Origin: Acidobacteriota bacterium
GTDB taxonomy: Bacteria; Acidobacteriota; Vicinamibacteria; Vicinamibacterales; CAVVIG01
Length of the DNA: 63,753 nucleotides
NCBI GenBank assembly: GCA_016195265.1
Contig: JACPZW010000011.1
Span: 1-63,753, forward strand
Reading direction: 5' to 3'
The notes beneath the pieces were generated by a model, which did no database searches, was not told the origin of the DNA, and saw only the letters and a list, made by a program, of their open reading frames with translations. A program made the translations under genes and the position numbers. The stretch's first letter is position 1. Every line of letters begins with the position of its first letter. Positions 51,172 to 60,100 of the stretch are shown piece by piece.

Positions 51172-52782
51172 CTACTCCAGCGCAAAGACAAACAATGCGT
51201 GGCCACCGGCAACCGCGACGTACTGCTTGCCGTTGGCTGAGTACGACATCGGTCCCGATCGAATCGCGCCGCCCGTCTGGAACTGCCAGAGCGGCTTCCC
51301 GGTCTTCGCATCGAGCGCGTAGAAGTTTCCTTCGTTCGATCCGCTGAACACGAGTCCGCCCGCGGTCGCCATTACGCCGGCCCACGTCGGCGTCGGCAGC
51401 GGAAAGTCCCACGCCGCCTTGCCCGTCCGCACGTCGATCGCGCGCACCGCGCCCCAGGATTCCTCGTCGAGCCGCTTCTCGCTGCCGCCGGTGTAGTACG
51501 TGCCGGGTTTGTACTCGACACCGGTCTTGAAGTAGATCGATCCCATTTCGCGCACAGGAACGTAGAGCATGTTCGTCTGCGGGCTGTACGACGGGCTGGC
51601 CCAGTTGGTCGATCCCTGCAGGCTCGGATACACGAGCGTGCCCTTCTCCGTCGGCTCCATGTCCGGAATCAGAATCGGGCGGCCTTTCTCGTCGAGCCCC
51701 TTTGCCCACGTCTGCTTGGCGTACTGCTGGCCGAGCAGGTACTCGCCCGTCCTGCGATCGAGGACGTAGAAGAACGCGTTGCGATTCGCGGCGACCACGA
51801 CCTGGCGCACGCGGCCGTTGATCTCGGTGTCGACGAGCACTGGAATCTGATTGGCGTCCCAGTCGTGCACGTCGTGCGGCGTGAACTGGAACGACCAGCG
51901 CAGCTTGCCGGTTTCGATGTCGAGCGCCACCAGCGACGACGTGCCGAAGTTGTCGCCCAGGCGCGAGTCGCCGTTCCAGTCGGGACCGGGATTGCCCGTG
52001 CCCCAGTAGAGCAGCTTCAACTGCGGGTCGTACGATCCGGTGAGCCACGTCGCGCCGCCGCCGTGCACCCAGCTGTCGCCCGGCCACGTGTCGCTGCCGG
52101 GCTCGCCCGGCGACGGAATGGTCCAGTACCGCCACAGCTGCTTGCCCGTCTTCGCGTCGTACGCGTCGAGGAAACCGCGGATGCCGGCTTCGCCGCCGCT
52201 GATGCCGACGATCACCTTGTTGTCCACGACAAGCGGCGCGGCGGTGATCGCGTGGCCGGTCGGATTCTCGCCGACGTGGACGGACCAGCGCTCGGTGCCC
52301 GCGCGCGCGTCGAGCGCGAACAGATACCCGTCGAGGGTGCCGACATACACCATGTTGTCCAGGTACGCGACGCCGCGGTTTACGCGCGGGAAGCCGAGAT
52401 TGAGGACGCTCGGCGCGATCGGCCGCGTCCATTCCCAGAGCGGCTTGCCGCTCTTGAGATCGAGCGCGGCGACCATCGTCGGTCCCGCGGTCACGTACAT
52501 CACGCCGTTGACGACGACGGGCGTCGCCTCGATCGAGCCCGTGCCCGGCGGCTGATAGACCCAGGCCGGCCGCAGCGTGCTGACGTTGGACGGCGTGATC
52601 TGCGTGAGCGGCGAGAACCGGTGCGCCGAATACTGCCCGGAGTACATCGGCCACTGACCGTCCTGCTGTGCGAGCAGCGGCGTGACCGCCACCACGAGGA
52701 GGGCAAAGACTCGTGGCGCAAGCCTCTGTAGCGCGAGCCTTCGTAGCGCGAGGCTTTCAGCCGAGCGGCAGTTCGTCTTCAT
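51172..52782 (-). CDS. Exported PQQ-type quinoprotein dehydrogenase
   Basis: A 536-residue eight-bladed quinoprotein-like dehydrogenase with signal peptide (RVFALLVVAVTPLLAQ). Blade motifs of the W..A.D..TGK.LW type recur (MVAALDLKSGKPLWEW, LFALDARAGTERW, FLDAYDAKTGKQLWRYW, FYALDAKTGKPLWQF), as do PSPGEPGSDTWPGDSWVHGGGATW and TPHDVHDWDANQIPVLVD, which contains the catalytic-region Asp residues. The adjacent Cys-Cys pair of classical methanol/ethanol dehydrogenases is not visible. ATG overlaps the cytochrome stop as ATGA. The region coding its n-region holds a 15-bp tandem repeat (52713-52757). Substrate unknown, probably an alcohol. Confidence 0.88.
   Translation of the reverse strand: MKTNCRSAESLALRRLALQRLAPRVFALLVVAVTPLLAQQDGQWPMYSGQYSAHRFSPLTQITPSNVSTLRPAWVYQPPGTGSIEATPVVVNGVMYVTAGPTMVAALDLKSGKPLWEWTRPIAPSVLNLGFPRVNRGVAYLDNMVYVGTLDGYLFALDARAGTERWSVHVGENPTGHAITAAPLVVDNKVIVGISGGEAGIRGFLDAYDAKTGKQLWRYWTIPSPGEPGSDTWPGDSWVHGGGATWLTGSYDPQLKLLYWGTGNPGPDWNGDSRLGDNFGTSSLVALDIETGKLRWSFQFTPHDVHDWDANQIPVLVDTEINGRVRQVVVAANRNAFFYVLDRRTGEYLLGQQYAKQTWAKGLDEKGRPILIPDMEPTEKGTLVYPSLQGSTNWASPSYSPQTNMLYVPVREMGSIYFKTGVEYKPGTYYTGGSEKRLDEESWGAVRAIDVRTGKAAWDFPLPTPTWAGVMATAGGLVFSGSNEGNFYALDAKTGKPLWQFQTGGAIRSGPMSYSANGKQYVAVAGGHALFVFALE
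52713..52757. repeat. 15-bp direct repeats in the dehydrogenase signal-peptide region
   Basis: Three tandem copies of a GTAGCGCGAGSCTTC-like 15-mer, encoding LALRRLALQRLAPR on the minus strand. The copy at 52743 has a GTAG head followed by an imperfect hairpin with TTTC loop (CGCGAGGCT-TTC-AGCCGAGCG), the same layout as the REPIN family, so it could be a second, degenerate REP type. Confidence 0.5.
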
Positions 52783-53564
52783 CGCGCACCTCGCAGCGTC
52801 GAGAGGTACGCCACCATGTCGTCGAGCTGCGGCGCCGAGAGGCGCGACTCGTACGACGGCATCAGCGACGCGTCGATCTCCCGATCCACGCGGGTCAGTT
52901 CAGATTTGTCGAGCGTGTGCACGGTCCCGCCCGCGTCGCGAATCGAAATCCAGAAGACGTCCTCGTTCACGCGCGTGCCGCGCACCTCGGGGCCGGACTT
53001 CGGCACGGCGCGCACGACGAGATATCCGGGTGGATGCGTGGCGGCCGGCTTGACGATCGACTCGCGCAGGTACGCGGGGCCGCGTCGCGCCGCGATGCCC
53101 GTCAGTTCCGGTCCGACGATGCCGCCGCGGCCGTCGATCGTGTGACAGGAGCCGCAGCCGGTCGATTGGTAGAGGTCCGCGCCGCGCTGCGCGTTGCCGG
53201 GCACGGGGCGCGCCGCCGCGCGCGAGAGCGACTGCACGTACGCCGCCGTCTGCCGCGTGCTGCGCTCGGTCAGCGGCGATCGGAACGACGGCATGTCCGT
53301 GCCGGGGATGCCGGCGGCGATGATGTCGACGATGGATTTGAGATCGGTCGCGTGGCGCAGCCGGCCGTGCAGGTTGGGGCCGGTGCCGCCGTCGCCGTCG
53401 TTGCCGTGACACCACGCGCACTGCGCGTCGAAGACTTTCTTGCCGGCGGCGGGATCGCTCGATGCCGACACCGGCGGCCGCGCGCCGCGCGCTTGCGCCG
53501 TAGCGTCGAGCGGCAGCGCCAACACGAGGCCAACAATCAGGAGCGCCGAACACTGTCGCGTCAC
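52779..53564 (-). CDS. Exported di-heme cytochrome c
   Basis: A 261-residue periplasmic protein with signal peptide (SALLIVGLVLALPL then ATAQA) and two heme-binding motifs, CAWCH (49-53) and CGSCH (137-141). The C-terminal part (WISIRDAGGTVHTLDKSELTRVD.EIDASLMPSYE..LS..QLDDMVAYL) is the family of cytochrome-fused 'YLVV..KSG..VRG...NED.F' domains seen in Acidobacteriota. The GTG at 53564 has GGAGGTGG 4 bases upstream. It is cotranscribed with the quinoprotein dehydrogenase and is its likely electron acceptor. Confidence 0.9.
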   Translation of the reverse strand: MTRQCSALLIVGLVLALPLDATAQARGARPPVSASSDPAAGKKVFDAQCAWCHGNDGDGGTGPNLHGRLRHATDLKSIVDIIAAGIPGTDMPSFRSPLTERSTRQTAAYVQSLSRAAARPVPGNAQRGADLYQSTGCGSCHTIDGRGGIVGPELTGIAARRGPAYLRESIVKPAATHPPGYLVVRAVPKSGPEVRGTRVNEDVFWISIRDAGGTVHTLDKSELTRVDREIDASLMPSYESRLSAPQLDDMVAYLSTLRGAR

Positions 53565-53713
53565 GGAACCACCTCCATCGAGCCGGACACCAGATGCCTT
53601 GGAGAACCTCCGGATTATAGGAGCCTTGTCGCCGATTCGCACGGCATCGCAGGCGAAGCGCGTCACTTGACTAACTTGACCAACGCCGTCGCTGCGAGTA
53701 CAGTGACGCGAAG

Positions 53714-53962
53714 ATGGCTAAGACGCTCAATCTGTACGAAGCCAAGACGCACCTGTCGCGGCTGGTCGATGAAGCGGCGGCGGGCGAAGAAATCGTGATC
53801 GCCAAGGCCGGTGTGCCCCGTGCACGCCTGGTGCCGTTCACAACGAAAAAGCGTCCTCGCCGGCCGGGCGGATCGAAAGGGCGAATCCGCATCAGCGCCG
53901 ACTTCGATGCCCCGCTTCCCGCAGACATGCTCGCCGCCTTCTCGGGCGGCGGCAAGCGGTGA
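53714..53962 (+). CDS. Phd/YefM-family antitoxin
   Basis: An 82-residue antitoxin. The opening KTLNLYEAKTHLSRLVDEAAAGEEIVIAKAGVPRARLVPF is the Phd/YefM DNA-binding fold; the C-terminal tail (SADFDAPLPADMLAAFSGG) wraps the toxin. It overlaps the toxin gene by 4 bases (GTGA) and should autoregulate with it. Confidence 0.92.
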   Translation: MAKTLNLYEAKTHLSRLVDEAAAGEEIVIAKAGVPRARLVPFTTKKRPRRPGGSKGRIRISADFDAPLPADMLAAFSGGGKR

Positions 53963-54333
53963 ACCTCCTCCTCGACACGCACGTGGTCCTGTGGTGGCGG
54001 CTCGACAGCCATCGTCTTCAGGCGGACGCCAGGCGTGCGATTGAATCCGCCGACCGCGTGGCGGTCAGCGCGGCGTCAGCGTGGGAAATCGCCATAAAGG
54101 TGGGCCTGGGCCGGCTCCATCTCAAGGATCCGTTCGCGACACTGGTCGAACGCAGCGGATTTCACCAACTGCCGATCACATTCGAGCATGCCGAGCGGTT
54201 CCAAACCCTTCCGCTTCACCACGGCGACCCGTTCGATCGGATGCTCGTCGCGCAGGCGCAGGTGGACCATCTGACGATCGTCTCGCACGATCGGGCCCTC
54301 GAGCCGTATCCCATCCGCGTGATCTGGACGTAA
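53959..54333 (+). CDS. VapC-like PIN-domain toxin
   Basis: A 124-residue type II toxin with PIN-domain acidic residues in LLLDTHVVLWW (Asp6), AWEIAIK (Glu43) and HHGDPFDRMLVAQA (Asp80 and Asp83). Such RNases cleave tRNA or rRNA. GTG start overlapping the antitoxin stop. It ends 33 bases before the kinase gene. Confidence 0.93.
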   Translation: MNLLLDTHVVLWWRLDSHRLQADARRAIESADRVAVSAASAWEIAIKVGLGRLHLKDPFATLVERSGFHQLPITFEHAERFQTLPLHHGDPFDRMLVAQAQVDHLTIVSHDRALEPYPIRVIWT

Positions 54334-54366
54334 ATCCGCCCACGGTTCGGGTAGACTGCCCAGCCT

Positions 54367-57162
54367 ATGGCTCTCCCCGAGGGCACCCGCCTCGGATCGT
54401 ATGAAGTCGTGGCCCCGCTCGGCGCGGGCGGGATGGGCGAGGTGTATCGCGCGCGCGATACGAAACTCGGCCGTGACGTCGCGGTGAAAGTTTTGCCGGA
54501 CACCCTCGCGGCCGATCCCGAACGCATCGCGCGATTCGAGCGCGAAGCGAAGGTCCTGGCGTCGCTCAACCATCCGAATGTCGCGCAGATTTACGGGCTG
54601 GAGAGGCAGGAGGGGCAGGAAGGGCGGGACGGTGCGTCGACGGCGTTCATCGTCATGGAACTGGTCGAAGGGGAGACGCTGGCGGAGAGGATCGACAGAT
54701 CCGTAGGGCGGGTCCTTTCGGACCCGCCGGCCATGCCGGGTCCAAAAGGACCCGGCCTACCGATCAATGAAGCGCTCGCGATCGCGCTGCAGATCGCCGA
54801 AGGCCTCGAAGCCGCGCACGAGAAGGGCATCGTCCATCGCGATCTCAAGCCGGCGAACGTGAAGATCACGCCGGACGAAAAGGTGAAGGTCCTCGACTTC
54901 GGCCTCGCGAAAGCCATGGAGGCCGAGCGGAGTCCCTCGAACCTCACGCATTCGCCCACGCTGAGCCTGATGGCGACGCAGGCCGGCATGATTCTCGGGA
55001 CCGCCGCGTACATGTCGCCGGAGCAGGCGAAGGGGCTTCCGGCCGATCACCGCAGCGACGTGTTTTCGTTCGGCGTCGTGCTGTACGAAATGCTCACGGG
55101 CCGCCAGCCCTTCCGCGGAGAGACCGCGCCGGACATCCTCGCGTCGGTGCTCGCGCGCGACCCGGAGTTGAACGTGCTTCCGGCGAATTTGCATCCGCGG
55201 CTGCTCGATCTGGTCCGCCGCTGTCTGGAGAAAACGCCGAAGCGTCGCTGGCAGGCGATCGGCGACGTGCGCGCCGAGCTCGAGACGATCGCGGCGAATC
55301 CGCACGCGGCGCCCGCGTCGCCCGCGCCGCCGGCCGCGGCGCGGCCGATGTGGAGGCGCGCGCTTCTTCCTGCGGCGACCGCCATCGTCGCCTCCGCGAT
55401 CACTGGCGCGGCGGTGTGGAACCTGAGACCGCCAGGCGCCGGTCCGGTGCCCGTCACGCGGTTCACGTTCGCGCTCAGCGAGGGCCAGGTGTTTTCCGGC
55501 ACGCGAACTCAGTTGATCACTATCTCGCCCGACGGCGCGCAGATCGTGTACGTGGCGAACAATCGTTTGTTCCTCAGGGCAATGTCGGATCCCGAGGCGA
55601 GACCGATCCCTGGGACCGAGAGTATGGGTGCCACTCCCACTCCGGTCTTTTCGCCGGATGGCCGATCGATCGCCTACTGGGCATCGGATGCGACCGTCAA
55701 GCGGATTGCCGTCAGCGGCGGCGCGGCCGTCACTATCTGCCAGGCCGAGAGTCCGTGGGGTATGAGCTGGGGCACGGACGGAATCCTGTTCGCGCAAGGT
55801 GGCAAAGGAATCATGCGGGTCTCTCCAAATGGGGGCAAGCCGGAGCTTGTCGTCAGCACGAAAGCCGATGAGCTGGCCTACGGTCCGCAGATGCTGCCCG
55901 GCGGGACGAGCGTGCTGTTTACGCTGGCGAACTCGAGGGGTGGCGGCACGGATCGGTGGGACAAGGCGCAAGTGGTTGTGCAGTCGATCCGATCGGGCGA
56001 AAGAAAGACGCTCGTCGACGGCGGAAGCGACGCCAGGTATCTGTCAACTGGTCACATCGTGTATGCGCTTGTCGGCACCGTGTTCGCCATTCCGTTCGAT
56101 CCGGCGCGACTGGAGGTGTCGGGTGGACCGGCGCCGATCGTCGAAGGGGTGAGGCGGTCTGTCAACAGCGTCGCCGGCACCGCGCAGTTCAGCGTCTCCA
56201 ATACCGGCTCCCTCATCTATGTACCGGGCCCCGCCTCGAACTCGGCCGGCCAACAGGACGTGGCGCTGTTCGATCGGAAAGGCGCCGCGGAGTCGCTGAA
56301 ACTCTCCCCGGGGTCGTACGAGTACCCACGCGTCTCGCCCGACGGCAAACGAATCGCGTTCGGGACCAGCGACGGCAAAGAGGCGATCGTGTGGATCTAC
56401 GACCTGGCGGGCGCGAGCGCGATGCGCAGGCTGACCTTCGGGGGCAACAACCGGTTTCCGATATGGTCCGCGGACGGCCAGCACGTCGCGTTTCAGTCGG
56501 ATCGTGAAGGCGACCTTGGCGTCTTCTGGCAGCGCGCCGACGGCACGGGAGCGGCCGAGCGCCTCACGAAGCCTGAGCCGAAGACGGCGCACACGCCGGA
56601 GGCCTGGTCTCCGAAGGGTGAGAGCCTTCTGTTCAGCGTCACCGCGGGCGCTGACGTGACCTTGTGGGCGTTGACGCTGAAGGACAAGAAGGCCACGCCC
56701 TTTGGCGCCGTGCATTCCACCGCGGGTCCCACAACGGCCGCGTTCTCGCCGGACAGCCGCTGGGTCGCGTACTACAGCAACGACTCCGGACCGATCATGG
56801 TGTACGTCCAGCCGTTCCCGGCGACGGGCGCCAAGTACCAGATCTCGAAAGAACCGGGCGCCCATCATCCGGTCTGGGCGCCTGACGGCAAGGAACTCCT
56901 CTACATCCCCACCGTGGGCAACTTGGCGTCAGTGACCGTCGCGACGCAGCCAACGCTCACCTTCAGCAATCCTGTCCTCGTGCCGAGAGGATTCTCGGTG
57001 TCGGCCACCGGCGCACCGCGGAATTACGACGTCGCCCCAGACGGCAGGATCGTGGGCGTGCTCGATTCAGGCCTGACCCAGTCCGGCGCGCTCGTCACGC
57101 CTCAAATCCAAGTCGTGCTGAACTGGTTCGAAGAGCTCAAGGCGAGAGTGCCCACGAAGTAA
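54367..57162 (+). CDS. Ser/Thr protein kinase with PD40 propeller
   Basis: A 931-residue kinase: glycine loop LGAGGMGEVYRA (18-29), VAVK Lys41, catalytic HRDLKPAN (Asp159), DFG at 177-179, then a membrane helix near 335-355 (LLPAATAIVASAITGAAVW) and an extracytoplasmic propeller of SPDG-type blades to the end. A 58 bp REPIN-like element is read in frame as residues 113-131 (VGRVLSDPPAMPGPKGPGL), in the loop before the helix that leads to the catalytic HRD. Normal relatives have a short loop there (A..IPI.EAL). Core catalytic residues remain intact. Confidence 0.94.
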   Translation: MALPEGTRLGSYEVVAPLGAGGMGEVYRARDTKLGRDVAVKVLPDTLAADPERIARFEREAKVLASLNHPNVAQIYGLERQEGQEGRDGASTAFIVMELVEGETLAERIDRSVGRVLSDPPAMPGPKGPGLPINEALAIALQIAEGLEAAHEKGIVHRDLKPANVKITPDEKVKVLDFGLAKAMEAERSPSNLTHSPTLSLMATQAGMILGTAAYMSPEQAKGLPADHRSDVFSFGVVLYEMLTGRQPFRGETAPDILASVLARDPELNVLPANLHPRLLDLVRRCLEKTPKRRWQAIGDVRAELETIAANPHAAPASPAPPAAARPMWRRALLPAATAIVASAITGAAVWNLRPPGAGPVPVTRFTFALSEGQVFSGTRTQLITISPDGAQIVYVANNRLFLRAMSDPEARPIPGTESMGATPTPVFSPDGRSIAYWASDATVKRIAVSGGAAVTICQAESPWGMSWGTDGILFAQGGKGIMRVSPNGGKPELVVSTKADELAYGPQMLPGGTSVLFTLANSRGGGTDRWDKAQVVVQSIRSGERKTLVDGGSDARYLSTGHIVYALVGTVFAIPFDPARLEVSGGPAPIVEGVRRSVNSVAGTAQFSVSNTGSLIYVPGPASNSAGQQDVALFDRKGAAESLKLSPGSYEYPRVSPDGKRIAFGTSDGKEAIVWIYDLAGASAMRRLTFGGNNRFPIWSADGQHVAFQSDREGDLGVFWQRADGTGAAERLTKPEPKTAHTPEAWSPKGESLLFSVTAGADVTLWALTLKDKKATPFGAVHSTAGPTTAAFSPDSRWVAYYSNDSGPIMVYVQPFPATGAKYQISKEPGAHHPVWAPDGKELLYIPTVGNLASVTVATQPTLTFSNPVLVPRGFSVSATGAPRNYDVAPDGRIVGVLDSGLTQSGALVTPQIQVVLNWFEELKARVPTK
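54703..54760. repeat. REPIN-like element, copy C (inside Ser/Thr kinase)
   Basis: 58 bp: GTAG (54703-54706), hairpin GGCGGGTCC-TTTC-GGACCCGCC (54707-54728), 6-base spacer GGCCAT, hairpin GCCGGGTCC-AAAA-GGACCCGGC (54735-54756), CTAC (54757-54760). Read in the same GTA-GG frame as the nuoM copy. Confidence 0.93.
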
Positions 57163-57165
57163 CCC

Positions 57166-60100
57166 ATGAGCCCGTCGCGCCTGCGCCGCCTCCTTGCCCC
57201 CGTCGTCGAGCTGCGCGACGAAGAGTGCGTCACCGCGCTCCTGATGTTCGCGTACTCGTTCCTCGCGATGAGCGGGTACAACGTCCTCAAACCCACCACA
57301 CGGTCGAAATTTATCGACGACCTTGGCGCGAACAACCTGCCGTATGTACAGCTCGCTGCCGGACTCCTGATGGGCTTCGTGATACAGGGCTACACCAAGG
57401 TGATGCGCGTGCTGCCGCGCCGCTGGGTGTTCCCGGTCACGCAGCTGACGATGGCGGCGTTCCTCGTGGGATTCTGGACGCTGTTCAAGACGGGGCAGAG
57501 CTGGGTCTCGGTCGCGTACTACTTCTGGGGACTGCTGGCCGGCAGCCTCTTGATCAGCCAGTTCTGGACGCTCGCCAACGACATTTATGAGCCGCGCCAG
57601 GCGAAACGGACGTTCGGCTTCATCGGCGGCGGCGCGAGCCTGGGCGGCATCGTCGGCGCCGGCCTGGCGGGCCGCCTCGCCAAGCCTGTCGGCACCGAGA
57701 ACCTGCTCCTGATCGGCGCGGCCTTCCTCTTGATCTGCTTCTTCGTCGTCTGGGCGGTGGTCTCACGCGAGCAGCCGCCGGACAGGTCCGGCGCCCCTGA
57801 AAGCAAAGACAACACAGACAAGAAGCGGGAAGCCGTGAGCGCGGCCGAGGGCCTGCGGCTGCTGCTGCACTCGCGTCACCTGCAGATCATCGCGCTCGTC
57901 ATCAGCTTCGCCGCGGTCGGCGCGGGCATCATCGAACAGCAGCTCAACATGGCCGCGGGCCAGTTGATCCCGCTCAAGGACGCGCGGACGGCGTTCATCG
58001 CCGACGTCATTTTCTATTCGTCGATCGTCGGCCTCGTCATCCAGATGACGCTGACGGCGCGGATGCACCGCGTGCTCGGCATCGGGTTCGCGCTGCTGAT
58101 CCTGCCGTTCAGCCTCGGCACGACCGCCATCGTCATGCTGCTCAATCCCGTGCTCTGGGCGACGACGGTGGCGCGCGTCTCCGACACGGCGCTGCGGTAC
58201 ACCGCCGACAAGACGACCCGCGAAATCCTGTTCATGCCGCTGCCGACGGAGCTGAAGTACAAGGCGAAGCCGTTCGTGGACGTCGCCGTCGACCGGTTCG
58301 CGAAGGGGGCGGGCGCCGCGCTGGCGCTGCTGATTGCGATCAAGGTGTTCCACCTGACGTGGTGGCAGCTGAGCTATCTCAGCCTGCCCATTTCGGCCCT
58401 CTGGGTCGTGCTCGCGATCAAAGCGAAGCACGAGTATCAGAAGACGTTCCGCCAGAGCATCGAGCGGCACGACATCGATGCAGACGCCGTCGGCGTCACG
58501 GTCGCGGATTCCACGACCGTCGAGACCCTGATCGAGGAGCTCGCGAGCCCCGACGACCGGCGTGTCCTGTACGCGATCGATCTGCTCGACTCGCTCGATA
58601 AGCGCAACCTCGTGACGCCGCTGCTGCTGCACCACGAGTCGCTGCGGGTGCGCGTCCGCGCGCTCAACGCGATGGCCGCGATGAACGATGCCCGGCCGGA
58701 TCTCGCCCAGCGCTGGCTGCCGTCGATCGAGCGGCTGCTGACCGACGAGGATCCGGAAGTGCGCACGGCGGCCGTGCGCACGCTGGCGACGCTGCGCCGC
58801 GAGGGCGCCGCGGAGTTCATGCGGCCGTATCTCACCGATCGCGATCCGCGCCTCGTGATCACGGCCGCCGTGGCGCTGGCCGACAGCGCCGACGCGGCTG
58901 ATCAGTCGGCCGCGCAGCGCGCGATCGAGACGCTCGCCGAGGATCCGCGCGGATCGTCTTCGGAGATTCGTCGCGAAGTCGCGCGGTCGCTATCCGCAAT
59001 CCGCAATCCGCAATTCCGCAATCTGCTCGTTCCGCTGATTTATGACGCGAACGTTGACGTGGCCCTGGCCGCGATTCGCAGCGCGGGTGCGTTGGGCTCT
59101 GCACAGGCCGCCGACGTTCCCCCTGTGATCTTCGTTCCGCCGCTGGTCTCCCTGCTGCGCAACCGCGCGCTCAAGGCCGCCGCGCGCGAGGTGCTCGTGG
59201 CGTACGGCGAGCCGATCCTCGAGGTGCTCGCCCACTTCCTGCGCGACGCGGAGGAGGACCTCTGGGTCCGGCGTCACATTCCGGCGACGCTGGCGCGCAT
59301 CCCGTCGCAGGCGTCCGTGGACCTGCTCGTCGAGCGCCTCGCCGATTCCGACGGCTTCCTCCGCTACAAAGTGATCGCGGCGCTCGAGACGCTGCTGCGG
59401 GCGCGCCCGGATCTGAAATGCGCGCGCGGGCCAGTCGAGGCGCTCGCCGTCCAGGAGGCGCTGCGGTCGTGCATGTATCTCAGTCTGCTGGCGAATCTTC
59501 GCCGTGCGGACTCCGACATCGCCTCGCGGCAGCTGGCGCGCGCGCTGCAGGACAAGCTCGACCGGTCGAAGGATCGCATCTACCGGCTGCTCGGCCTGGG
59601 CTACGGCGCGAAAGACATGGCCGCGGCGCGGTGGGCGCTCGAGCGGGGCGAGCGTCGCGCGAAGTCGAGCGCCGCGGAGTTCCTGGACAACCTGCTGAAG
59701 GGCGACGTGCGCAAGCGCGTGATGCCGCTGCTCGAGGATCTGCCGGTCGACGAGCGTGTGCGCAAGGCGAACGTCCTGATCAAATCGCGGCCGCGCGATC
59801 TCGAGGACACGGTCACGCAGCTCGTGCACGACGACGATCAGGTGGTGGCGGCGGCGGCGATTCATTTCGTCGAGGCGCGGAAGATCGGCGCGCTCGCCGG
59901 CGATCTCGAGCACACGCTCGAACATCGCGACATCCGCGACTGGTACGTCTTCGAGGCCGCGTCCTGGGCGCTCGCGTCGCAGCGGATGTCGGCGGAGGAG
60001 CGCCGCGCGCGGTGGATGGAGCCGCTGCCCGCCGTGGAGGTCGTCGATCGCCTGCGTCACGTGCCGCTCTTCGCGTTCGTGTCGATCGACGAGCTCTACC

